DNA from: Lanius collurio
Lineage: Eukaryota; Chordata; Aves; Passeriformes; Laniidae
NCBI GenBank assembly: GCA_020086605.1
Contig: JACBWW010000008.1
Location: forward strand, 26,115,441-26,179,440
Direction: 5' to 3'
Length of the DNA: 64,000 bases
Made by a program: the position numbers and the translations under genes. Numbering within the stretch: position 1 is the stretch's first letter; each line of letters starts with the position of its first letter. Under the pieces are notes generated by a model, which was not told the origin of the DNA, made no database searches, and was given only the letters and a program-made list of their open reading frames with translations. Positions 12,326 through 23,700 of the stretch are shown piece by piece.

Positions 12326-15300
12326 CATAGATATGCCTGTACAGGGTGTTGGCAGTTGCCTGTCATGAAACTTAGTTACTATGTCTTTTTCCTTTTTTTT
12401 TTTTTCTGACTTTTTGTTGTTTGAATCTCAAGGCTTTCCCACCTACTGCTGTGATTGCAGTTCTTCAAAGTGTGGGCACTTAAAACACCCTGTGTAGGCT
12501 CTTTCTTCATGTTCAGTAAGAAACAGGCACTTGTCACAGAAATTTGTCTTATCCTTTATTTGAAACAGGTAAAGACATTCTTTAAGAGCCTGTTTCTCTC
12601 CAGTGACCATATAGAGACCCCATAGAGCTCAGCTACAAGCTCAGCTATAGGCATCTGGTAAAGTGAGGTGAAATTTGCCATTTTGAAACTGTCATCTTAC
12701 AGGGAATACTCAATCATCTCAAAGTTCAGTTGGACCTGTTAAGGAGAGAACATTACTTCCTTGTCCCAAAATGGCCATGTTAAGTGACTTTTCTAGCATG
12801 CAGTTTACTTGGCAGAGTTGAATGTTTTGCTGTTACCTAGTTCCCAATAGTACTTTCAGGATTGCTTCTTCAAATTACAGATTTCTCTAAATCTCCAGGA
12901 TTTCTTTTCTTTAATTTATTAAACAACAATCCTTTGCCTTCATGTGTTTTTCCATGCAAATATTTATAGATCCTGGAACTTTGATACAGGCTATGAGTTA
13001 ATGAATAGAGTGTATTTTAAAAAATATGCTAATAAGACATGGTGTGAAATGGATGTAGACATATTAGCAACTTTCACAACAACAATGACACCTTTCCAGG
13101 GCTGGAATGGGAAATCCCCTAACTTGTTTCTATTTTCCAAGCTCACTAAAATGTCAGAAAACTACCTTGGCAAAACAAGAAGTTGTTTAACTCATTAAAT
13201 CTTTAATCTTCATATTGTATGGATGTTGTATCCTGGACACTAAGATATGGTGTGGAAACTGCATTACTGTGGTTAAGAATGATGGGACTAAATCAAAAGT
13301 AAGAGGAACAGGGAAAAATGAGGATGCAAGACCTCTCTTTCAGGACTGTCATACTGTACTGGCTACTTATAAAGTTTACTGTCATTTCCAGATTTAATAC
13401 AGCACTTTTCACTAGATTGAATCACTGAAGTTCCACTTGCCATAATCTGCAATCCCTTACTCTGATGTCAGGATGTGTACCTGTGTCTTAGCCCCTGAAG
13501 TTCTTATTTCAGGTGTGATTCATGAGGTTCTATAACTATTTTAAATGACTACATGTTCATCCTCTGTTATTAGGTAATTTAAATGAAGTGATCTTCTAAT
13601 TACATCTTAAAGGACATTGACAAGGTATAATTGACATAAGAATATTTATGTTGAACTTTATCAGTGGCATGAATTTAATTCACTAGTTTTCAGTTATGCA
13701 AACAGAATGAGAAATTAACTATCATTAAGAATTATCTTTCATTGGCTTTTGTTCACCTCTTGTTAAATTTTGCCACAAATTAACAAAGACTTTTATGATA
13801 AATTAATGCATAGACATACAATTACACACAAAATCTTGCTGTTCCTTGTAGATGTAAAAAGGATTAAAGAAAATACCAGTTTTTCCTATTAAGTAAAACA
13901 TAGTATATTGCGGTGTTATTCTACACAGAATTTTTAGGTTTAAGGTAAAATTTCTGTTTCTTAAGTTGCAGTTACAAAGACTACTTAATCTCTTCATGAA
14001 GTAATTCTAAAAGTTCTAACTGAAATACTAAAAAATTGTGAAGAATAGGAAAAAATGGCTTGTATTATGTTTAGTCATCTTATAAATAAGCATATGGTAT
14101 TATGCTGAGCAGATTATTTTAATTTATTATCAAATATTTCTTTCCAAATTATTTGGTCCCTTCAGAAGACACAGAGGTAGAAAATCTTCTCTCAATGATG
14201 CCAGCTTTTTATGTATTTTATGGATAAGTAGAAGATTTCAAACTCCAAGTTAATGACAGAAATTACAAAAACCGTAAGAACTCCGTGGAAATTATTTTTC
14301 TGTGATTATCACGATTTACAGTGCATTTTTTTTTCTGATAGGATATGGTTGTAAAGCTGTTTCCTTTGGCTTTTTTCAAGATATTTTTGTTTGCATGTTA
14401 AACTCTGTAAATGTCAACAAAGAAAACAGTATTTCTGATCATAACCATGGTAAAATAAAGACACTTCTCTCCCACACACTGCTCAGTGGAAAATTTCTTA
14501 CTCAATGGAATCCTTAAATGTGCAAGTGTTCTTTTATAGACAAGTCTGACTGTTATTTCTTTGACATGACTTCAGTAGGCTAGCAGTAATTCAGAAATGT
14601 TTTTTTCTTTCCATTGCAAAGAAATGCTTCTTTTTCTGCATCTAGGGTTAAGCATAGGATTCACATCTGCTGCTAGGTCTGTGCATAGGCTTTTGGTTGA
14701 GCAGGCTTTCTTAGTGCATCTGATTTGCTTAAAGTTGTACANTTTTTATTTAATCTGATTGAAACCAAAGCTCCCTGATGTTTATCTTAATTAGTTAATA
14801 CGTGTTAAATGACACATTGTCTGGCATATGTCAGCTAATACGTCAGGTTGGGATTCTTTAAAAATCACCAGCTCACCTAATGTCGTAGGGCAAACATTTT
14901 CTTTCAGTTCTCTGACTTTGATTGTCTTGTCTCATGATACCATGATTTCCAAGTGTCATTTGAGACTGCATGCAATTTTGTCTTTAATGTTAAGCTGAAA
15001 GAAAAGATCTTCTTAATTCCTCAATAAATCATAAAGGGCCAAAATAAAACCTAATCCCAAATCTTTTTTCTCTTTAAAAAATATCATAAAATTAATCTCT
15101 TAGAGATATAGAAGTTCATGTCAAGAAGCCCAGATCCAGTTATGTCCACACTGCACCCGGTAATAGACTGACCAACACTTTTACATGTTATACATTTGTC
15201 ATTTGCCACAGCCTTTCCTGTTCCTAACAGGATGCATACTTAATAAGTAGGTTTTCCAGTTTTTTTCTGCTTAAAGAAATTAGTCAGATTTTCCTTACAT

Positions 15301-15965
15301 GAATACAAGTATTGATGCTTTCCTAGAACATTATTTCGGTGCTTGAAACAAATTTAAAGGAAGCTGAGTGTGCTCAGCTCCTTTTAACGTTTTGTTCACT
15401 TCAATGTTGAAACAGTTTATGCTTGTAATGTATGTGTGTGGTTGCGTAACCAAAATTAGATAGGATTCATTAGGGTCTTGTTTTTCTTTTTCCAGTGGAC
15501 AGTGTGGTATGTTTGTCAGACCCAAAGGATTTTTAGGGAAAAATAGTAATATTTTGATAGTAGATTAGGCTGCTAAAAAGTGATATCATATGTACTGACA
15601 CAGTTTTTCTGATGATGATATACATTCATACTGTGTTCACTGAGTGTGTCTTGAGCAGTGCACAGCTCATTCTGTAATCGGATTATTAGTTCAATTATAT
15701 TAGAGTACTTTATACTCTGAGGGTATTCCCTTAATCCCATTCCTTTAGCATGCAGAAAAATGGCAAATAGCAGTAATAGCCATTAGGCTCAAGGAATAGT
15801 CCCCTGCTGTACACCCTCATTTCTGCAGCCATAAAAAGACTTAGCTTGAGTATACAGGAGGAAGAAACGAAAGCCAAACACAATTAAAATTTAGTTTTCT
15901 GTCCTGCCCTCGTAACTACTGAGACCCATTTTACCAAATAACCATTTGGACCCATAGGAAAGTTA
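12326..15965. other. AT-rich unique DNA with one N
   Basis: No gene is recognised. A single undetermined base lies at 14742, before a T-run. Poly-T runs occur near 12393-12410 and 14328-14335. Nothing here has a recognisable repeat signature. Confidence 0.5.
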
Positions 15966-16350
15966 CATTAATGGAATCATTAAGACCTCCAACATCATCA
16001 AGTCAAACTTTTGACCAAAAACCACCATGCCCACTGAACCATATCAGGAAGTGCCACATGTACTCATTTTATGAATTCCTCCAGAAAAAGGTTACTCCAC
16101 CACTTTTTTTGGGAGCCTAGTCCAATGCTTAACCACTCCCCCAGTGAAGAAATTTTTTTTCTTATACTCAACCCGAGCCTCCTTTGGCACAACTTGAGAT
16201 AATTTCCTTTTGTTCTGTCACTTGTTGCCTGAGAGAAGAGACTGACCCCTACCTAGTTACACCCTCCTTTGAGGTTGTTTCAGAGAGTGATAAGGTCTCC
16301 CTTGAGCCTTCTTTTCTCCAGGCTGAACAATCCTAGTTCCCTGAGGCACA

Positions 16351-16423
16351 GTAATAATAATAATTTTATAATATAATATTTATAATAATAATATAATTAT
16401 TATTATATTTATAATATTATAAA
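16351..16423. repeat. AT-rich microsatellite with near-palindromic arms
   Basis: About 73 bp made only of A and T apart from the edges, built from TAA/TTA and ATT/AAT units. The left half (TTATAATATAATATTTATAA...) is close to the reverse complement of the right half (...TTATATTTATAATATTATAA), so the strand can fold into a long hairpin. It lies inside a CR1 copy and directly beside a duplication containing an undetermined base. Confidence 0.75.
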
Positions 16424-16538
16424 CTCATAGCATTTCTATTACAGACCAATCATCATCTCTATTGGCCTTCTCTGGACATGNCTCATAGCATTTCTATTAC
16501 AGACCAATCATCATCTCTATTGGCCTTCTCTGGACATG
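16424..16538. repeat. Exact 57-bp tandem duplication around a single N
   Basis: Positions 16424-16480 (starting CTCATAGCATTTC, ending TCTGGACATG) are repeated without a mismatch at 16482-16538, with one N at 16481 between them. An old CR1 would not keep two identical adjacent copies unless the duplication were very recent. The N and the neighbouring AT hairpin suggest that an assembler joined two overlapping contig ends without merging them. Confidence 0.9.
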
Positions 16539-16660
16539 CCCCAGCTCTTGCAGATTAGGGCCCAGAACTGGATTTATAATTTGAGGTGTGGCCTCACCAG
16601 TGCTGAGGACAAGGTAATCACTGCCCTCGTCCTCCTGGGCACACTATTTCTGATGTAACT

Positions 16661-19459
16661 CAGGATATGTGTATTTTACATACCATATTGGTAGACTACT
16701 TCCTATGCATATTAAAAAGTTTCAGCCTTTCTGCCAAGCAGTCATTAGGGCTGCATTTTTTTTAATAAAAGAAATTTGCTGAGGAATATTTTCATGGAGG
16801 CCAGCTGGCATGAAATACTATGGTCATACTTTTAACTTCTTTTGCCCTCAAAAATATTGTAGTTGCATGCAGACAACCAACTGGGAGTAGTTCCCTGTAC
16901 ATGTTACAGATGTGTGTTCCGATCTGCAGTTCTTTGGGAGATTAGCAGATGGTTTAGACCAAATCTGCATTAGGAACCATTCAAAAAATTTAACAGTATA
17001 GACAATCAGGTTCCAATGCCTGGGAATGTTTCTAGATTTAAAAGCAAGTATGTAGTCATTACATGTAGCACAAAGTAGTTTCAGACTATAGAATTCAATG
17101 TGACCGTGTTACTCATATGAGTAATATCTGTGGGCACTTTCTGGATGCTGTTGCTGTCTCTATTGAATTCTCCAATAATTTGAGGTTCTGAGGAAAAAAT
17201 AATTTCATAGATTCCATTTGCTACCTTCAACATGAATCAAATTGACTACTTTTACTGACACATTTAGAAAAAAAAAATACAGCACGTGAATTTTTTTGTG
17301 TATGTTTTTTACATTTCAGTAAGTGTGAATGAATTTGCTTATCCATGATGCTCTCAGATATATTAACAAATGTATTGTGAAATGTTTTGATTTCATCATC
17401 ATCTCAGTAGTTGAGTACCATGTTACAATCTCTGCTGATCTTGACTGAGAAACAGAGTTTTACCTCTCAGTTTGGCAGTACTAATTTTAGATTTGTATGT
17501 TAACAAAGTGAATATTAAGCAGTCTTCTATAGCAAGTACCAGGCAGGATTTAGTGAAGGATAGATACCTGTCAGCTTACAGGGAATATTCCTGTTAAATA
17601 CTTTAACCCTTGGATAAACCTTTTTGGCAGATCTGTAATAAAATGACCTACTTTAAAAATAGTAACTTTTCCAGTCCATGAGCTGCAGAATTCCATCACG
17701 GCATCAACAACCACTTCAAAAGCATGAAAGTGTAACATATAAATGGATTTCATGAATTTTTTAGACATGAAGAGACAGAGGCAGACAAGAACATAAACAA
17801 TTGTAATGGTGAGAGTCTAGTGAACACAATTAAGCTAGAAAGGTTAAGAAAAACAAACTTCTGGTGTGCAGCTAGTAGAATAATGTACTATCACTGGTGA
17901 TACTGAACAATTTTGACTTCTCAGATATCTTTTGATGATAGAAATGCAGCAAAATAAAACCGCCAACAGATTAGCAGACTTCAGCTCTGAAAATGATTAT
18001 GTAATATTTCACAGGCAGGGTGCCTAGAAAAAAACTAAAGAAAGTATGTATCACCTTTAATAAGGTGCACTATTACAGTAACTACACACTCCTCTGATGT
18101 AGGAGATACACAGTGTATAAATCAACAGCCCAGACAAACCAGAAGTTCTTGTGTAATCTCAGATATAAGAAGTAAGCACAAAGAATGCAGAAGCTAGGTC
18201 AAATGGCAAATGCTGAGTAGAAGAGAATTGTAAAAATCTCAGACCAATCCAGAATATTTGGAGCAATCAAAATAAAAGAAACCACTGCTTAATTAGACAG
18301 GAGTTAGTGGCAGTGGATAGACAGTTACTGTGTGTATATTGGTATATAAAATGAACCAGTGACAATTTTGTAGCCCCAAGAGCATGTGGTACCACACATT
18401 CAATATCCATATAATTAAATTCTCTTTTCTCCGAAACAGTATGGCCTTTTCCCAGTCTGTCTGTAAGGAACAGGAAGGGGTTCATGCTTCTTCCCAAACA
18501 CTCCTGTGCACCCCCTGGAAGAGTGCTGTTTTGAACAGGCTAAAAGTGGACTAGGAGTGTGCTAACTGTTAAATAGTATGGACAGATGAATACTTGAGCC
18601 TGAGCTTGTGCCATGACTGTATTTTGTTTACCATAGTAAATATTGCAGGCGAGTCCTGTTCACCTTTTAATTTCGAGTCTATTTGTTTTCCTTAGGGACA
18701 TCCTTACATGCTTTGCTATCCTGTCCCTGAAGGACCTTTTTAATACAGCACATTTATCAGCATGGGTTTAGTCCCTGTTTAAGTCCTTTGAATAGGAATA
18801 AATCTTCCTCCATTTGACAATATCAAATCTTGGTTTTCTTATAAATCAAGCTTTCCCAAGCACAAGACATTACATGGGAAGTGACTGAAGTGGGACAATT
18901 TTGAAAATGTAGGCTGTGTCTCTGGTACAATAAGACCAGTAAGAGAAACAACAACAGAATTTTTGTTCTTTAGCAAGTGAAAAGGCCAAAGATGTGAATT
19001 ATCTTTAATGAAAGAAGTCAATTTCTATGAGCTGCTGAATGCTGTTAATACCAAGCTGAAGAGTTAATGGTACTTTTAAATTCTGGAGAGAAATAAAACA
19101 ACATAATAAACTACTTGACTATAAAGATCACAAAGGGCAACAAGGAAATGAGTAACATGATGCATTGTCATAAACAAATTATGGCATCCCAACTTGATTT
19201 CTTTCTCTAAGAGGACAGCAGGCCTTTGAGATAGAGACTATTAACTATTAAATACCTTGATTTAATAAAGCCTGTAGGGAATAAGTTTTATCCTTCTATG
19301 CTGTATAGCATGCCATTTTCATAGACCACCAGAGAAACATGATCAGGATTTATTTATGTTAGAGTAAAACCAAAACTAGTAGGAAAATCAGACCAGAGGT
19401 AGTTATCAATAGTTCATCATCAAAAGTATGTAACAACTGGAGTTCTGTATGTATCTGTC
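16661..19459. other. AT-rich unique DNA, no gene seen
   Basis: No coding exon, RNA gene or datable repeat is recognised. Reading frames are all under 80 codons and without motifs. Confidence 0.5.
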
Positions 19460-19523
19460 CTTGATGCCTTTTCAGGCCTCCTAGAAACAGAGACTGGACC
19501 AGAGTAGGAGAATAAAATAGGTA

Positions 19524-19529
19524 TTTATT
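19524..19529 (-). terminator. Poly(A) signal of the solo LTR
   Basis: AATAAA on the minus strand (plus strand TTTATT), about 90 bp downstream of the TATA box, as expected at the R/U5 region of a compact LTR. Confidence 0.6.
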
Positions 19530-19616
19530 GAAAGGCCTTCCAGGGACCTCCTGAGACCCACAGGCTATTGCCAAAATGGATCCCAAGATGGACCCTGGGT
19601 CACGAGATCTTTACAC

Positions 19617-19623
19617 TTTTATA
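19617..19623 (-). promoter_or_regulatory. TATA box of the solo LTR
   Basis: TATAAAA on the minus strand, in the context CCTATAAAAGTG, placed upstream of the LTR poly(A) signal. The match to the consensus is complete. Confidence 0.6.
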
Positions 19624-19849
19624 GGTCTGCCTAATGATGTAATTTCCCCTCCGTTTGGCCCCCCTCTCCCCCTTAGTGGCTCTTTGGATTATACTTTTAT
19701 CCTAGGACAGCCTGGGTGTCCTTGGAGTGCAGGACCAGAGGAGCTTTGTTATGTGCACCTAGCCTGAGAAAGCAGAAACTACAGGCTACAAGAAACTTCA
19801 GAGTCACACTCTAAGCAGTACAGGATTTGAAAAACACAAAAGTCAAAGT

Positions 19850-20700
19850 CTTAAGGCATCACCCTGTGTCCAGTACTATTCAGGATTTTTATTAATGTCC
19901 TTAAACATTGACATGAAATTAAAGAAATGAAAGAAAATTGGTGTGGTGGAGCTGCAATGGTAGATAATACAAAATATATTTTAAAATTTGAAATTGTGCT
20001 ATGGAAAAAAAAGAGATGCCGTAAGAAGAAAGGATGGAGACTAAAAAAAAAAAAATAGCCACACAATAATAAGATGAGATACAACTAAATGGCAATTCTG
20101 CAAAAATAAAAGGGTGTCTAGACTACAGCAGCTTACAAGATGAGAGTGTTAAGCCTGTTGAATACAGTTTAGTGTTTTTTCCTTCCAGTATCTGGATATA
20201 AAATTCATTTGCACATTGAAACCATACTTTGTTTGCAAAAGAAAGACTTTGTGTTTTGCCATATATTTCAGTTATTCTTTGCAGATAAGCATATTTTATC
20301 AGTTAGACTTATGGCTACTTCCTGGTTTATTAGAAAAAAACTACCATTTGTGAGAAGGACAAGTATCATGTCAGATAATAGGATGAGTATAGTTCTTGAG
20401 ATGGGTATTTTTCCTTCTACTCTTCAGCAATGCTAACGTCTAAATTGAAGTTTTTAATTTTTCGAAGCGTTTCACTTGAAGAACAGGTAGAATAATTTCA
20501 GAGAAACTACGAGAAAGCAACAAGCTTTGCCTGTAATTCAGAGGTATCTATGACAAGGGAAAAACTTGAAATGTTTGATCTTGAGAAGATAAGAGAGGAG
20601 GATGAGAGTGAAGGCATACGGTAACAATTTTCACATATTTTAAAACTGTTGCATAAAGGAGCAGGTTGATCTGTTCCCTACCTCTGGTGCATAGAATAAT
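19850..20700 (+). mobile_element. Probable very old CR1-type LINE remnant
   Basis: Two separated stretches resemble CR1 in the right order on the plus strand. At about 19862-19915 the text can be read as a worn version of the RT segment just before the FADD box (VLFRIFINVLK). At about 20560-20660, GATCTTGAGAAGATAAGAGA and the following ACAATTTTCACATATTTTAAAA resemble the CR1 3' block that in younger copies reads CTGGAGAAGAGAAG and CTTCCAGTACTTAAA. Between them only faint similarity remains. This would be an ancient copy, much older than those at 6010 and 11640. Confidence 0.4.
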
Positions 20701-23700
20701 AAATCCAATTCACAGAACAAGCTATTTCTTTTATGCTAAAGTATTTTAAACCATCCAGATTTTGTTGCATTACTCAAGTAAACCCTCTGGGTTTACCACA
20801 ATGGAGACTTCCTGTGTTTCCTACCTTCCTTGTTCTATAGCATTTAGATAATTTCTCTATGCCATGGCATCTTAATTTGACTTTATCTTCCTTTCATCCA
20901 TGATTGCCACATCTGTCTCGCATCTTTCTGTTTCAGTGAGTTTCAAGGCAAAAGAATTTTCTGTCACAGGCGGCTGGAAGCGTTCAGTAAGCTGTATTTT
21001 GAATAAATTTGTTCTTGTATGCTGAGATAGCCTTCCTTTCTGTCTCTTCAGAAAGTGTATTTATGTCTGTTGGTGCACTCCAAACTGACATGCTTCTGTT
21101 TCACTGCTCTTTGAGTGTAAAATTCTTGTTTGCTAAGAATGTTTCTTCAACTTACCATTCAGGTGATTTCCTCCAAGTCTAACTAACTGATGGTTGCTTT
21201 GTTTCCATGCAAGACTCCATGGTTCTTCATGAGCTGGTTTGAGCCATCAGGCCTCTGCAGTATCCAGCTCTCAGATCTCTATGGTCGCTCCCATATCCAG
21301 CCCAGACTTTGGGACACTCCAGTACCTGATTCCCCAGACTTTTATCATAAAACAAAACTTCAGAAAAATTCCCATCAACTTCATGAAATGGCTTGACTTG
21401 AAGCAGAAAATTAGGGAAATTTGAAGTAAAATGCAGCAAGAAGAGCTGTTGTCTACAGAAGTGCAGTGAGTTACACTTGCAATATTCTGAACGGTTTGGT
21501 TACCTTAGACTAAACGTTTTGGTTACCTTAGACTATAAAAGAGTACAAGTAACATGTGCCTTTATTTTTCATATTTTCTAGTATCTCTTTGAATTTCCAT
21601 ACTCTCTAGCTTTAGTTTATTTCAAATTTTAATTTTCTCTATGTTTACTCAGTATTCAGTTGTTTCAGTTAAAATTCTGTTCAGGGCATGATTGATGTTT
21701 TTTTGTTCAATAATGACTGTATTGCTGTGCAAAAGTTGCAAACTACTAAATACCGATTTAAGCAAAAAGGCATCATTTTCACTACACTTATCAATTGCAA
21801 GGTTTGCTATTAAGCAGACAAGGATTATATAAGGAAACAAAGAAAATACGTGCAGGGATCGCTTATTAAAATAGAGCCCCAATATTGGGAATTTGCTGTA
21901 GGGATTGGTAATACCACCATCATTCATTGAAATTCATCCCTGTGTGACCCTCAAACACAAGAGTTGCACAAAAACAAGCTGAGCTTCACAGACCTCACAC
22001 AATATGCTGGGAAAGTCCAGCAAGGCAGAATTACAGCCCAGTACTACCAGCATTTGAATGAGAGCTGCCACCAATTTTTGTCCTTGCAGAAAGCTGAAGG
22101 ATGAGACAGGCTATTAGTTTGTTTTCACATTCAGACAGAAGCACTCTTTCATAACTGCAGCTTAAGAAAGTTGGCAGTCTCTTAAAGGAACAAGATGAAG
22201 GCATCCACACAAATTAGTCTTGAGCAAAAGAAAAAGAGGCAGTTCAATGAAAGACCAAATTGGCTAAATCAGGAGTGCTTCAATGAAATTAAGAACCTGA
22301 CAAGTGACCTGAGAGTCACATAAAAGATGAAAAACAGGTGAAAGGCTGAATTGAAAATTAAGAGCATATGCATATACATCCAATGTAACAAGGTAAAGAA
22401 TGATATAGAGATAGTATTTGTTTTCTCTGATCCATTTTCTGAGAAGACAATTATCAACCAAATTATTTCTATTAATGTAAATCCTCCTTGTAAAAGTTGG
22501 TGCTTTTTTTTGTGAAAATTGCATTAGAAGTACAAAATAATTCTCAGCAAATACATTTCAAAGAAAGTAAAAATGTGAGTCTGACATCCTTAGAGGGAAA
22601 ATTAATCAAAAAATTAAAAAAAAATACTTTTTAAAAGTATTTTTGGTTAGTTTGTTCTGATATTTTTCACAAATATTTTTCTTGTAATAAAAATTAATTA
22701 GTATTAAACATGTGTTTTACATGGACACCTCTAAATTATTCTAAACTATTTACTGAAGACCAGTATATTAAATAGTCACTTTAGACAATATGCAGAAAAT
22801 GAGAAAATCATGAGCACAATTTATGGGATTGTGCCTTAGAACCGAACAGTAATTTAAAAGAACCTGAGAATATCAGCTTTGCTCTGTGCCTAATTGTGTA
22901 AAATTGAAAACTTTATTACACAGATTGGCTTTTTGTTTTAAGAAGCAAGATAAAAACTGAGCATTCTTAACAAGCTTGGTAGATGCCAATTTCCTCCCTC
23001 AAGGTGACTTGTCCTATACCTTAGATCATCCATTTCAGAAACATTTCCTGCCTCTTGTACATATGGGTAAGAGGAGAAGGCAGCCAATTTCATACATCAA
23101 TAACTTCAATACCTTCACTTAATCATCCTCTGCTAATGAAGTGGTGTGCGTATGTCAAATGCTGTGCATCAAATTGTAAAGGATGGTGAGAACAGAATGC
23201 ATTGCAGTTTGTCAAAACTACTGTAGACTATGAACATAAAGCTGTCATTTCTAACAAAGGAGCAAACCTATCACAAAGCCACCTTTGTGCCTTTGCCTCC
23301 AATTAGTGATCTGTGCTTATCAGCAAATTAATAGTAACAGAGTTTTGCTAAGAAGCCAGTATTTTAATTCTCCTCAACTAAAGCACCTTCCGCAGCAGAT
23401 AAACTTTTTACAAGGGATCTTATGTAGCTTTTTAAGAAAGCTTCTGATCTCACAATAAAAAAAAAGATGATGGAGAACTGGAAAAAACAACATCATCTAC
23501 TACAAACAGGTACTGAAGAGTGGAATTTGAGATGCCAAAATGTATTTGAAAATGAAATTGTTTCCTTACATAATTGCAATTTGTTTTCCTCTGCCATTTT
23601 GACTTACACAGGATGAAAATCTCTTCTTGTTTGTGCAACAGGCTTACTGAAATGGAGATCAGGCTATTAGACTGTCAGCTTTACTATGCTGAAGGGAGTA

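Larger units (their letters stand above)
15972..16660 (-). mobile_element. Diverged CR1 LINE fragment
   Basis: CR1 3' region on the minus strand. The plus strand reads GGAATCATTAAGACCTCCAA at 15972, a worn CR1 end. After it come the familiar blocks (CCAGTGAAGAAATTTTTTTTC, GAGTGATAAGGTCTCCCTTGA, TTTTCTCCAGGCTGAACAATC) and, beyond the AT-rich insert at 16351-16423, GGCCTTCTCTGGACATGCCCC and GTGTGGCCTCACCAGTGCTGAGG. It is clearly older than the 6010 and 11640 copies. It has been modified by an AT-rich insertion and a 57-bp duplication, annotated separately. Confidence 0.8.
19460..19775 (-). mobile_element. Solo LTR of an endogenous retrovirus (boundaries approximate)
   Basis: A short LTR read on the minus strand. 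It has the ordered signals of a retroviral promoter and terminator: CCTATAAAAGTG (TATA box, 19617-19623), about 90 bp further on CAATAAATACC (poly(A) signal, 19524-19529), and a U5-like end ...AAAAGGCATCA near 19462. Spacing between TATA and AATAAA fits an LTR with a short R region. No internal retroviral sequence flanks it, so it is a solo LTR. I could not fix a target duplication or the U3 end; 19775 is a guess. Short plus-strand frames here are chance. Confidence 0.65.
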
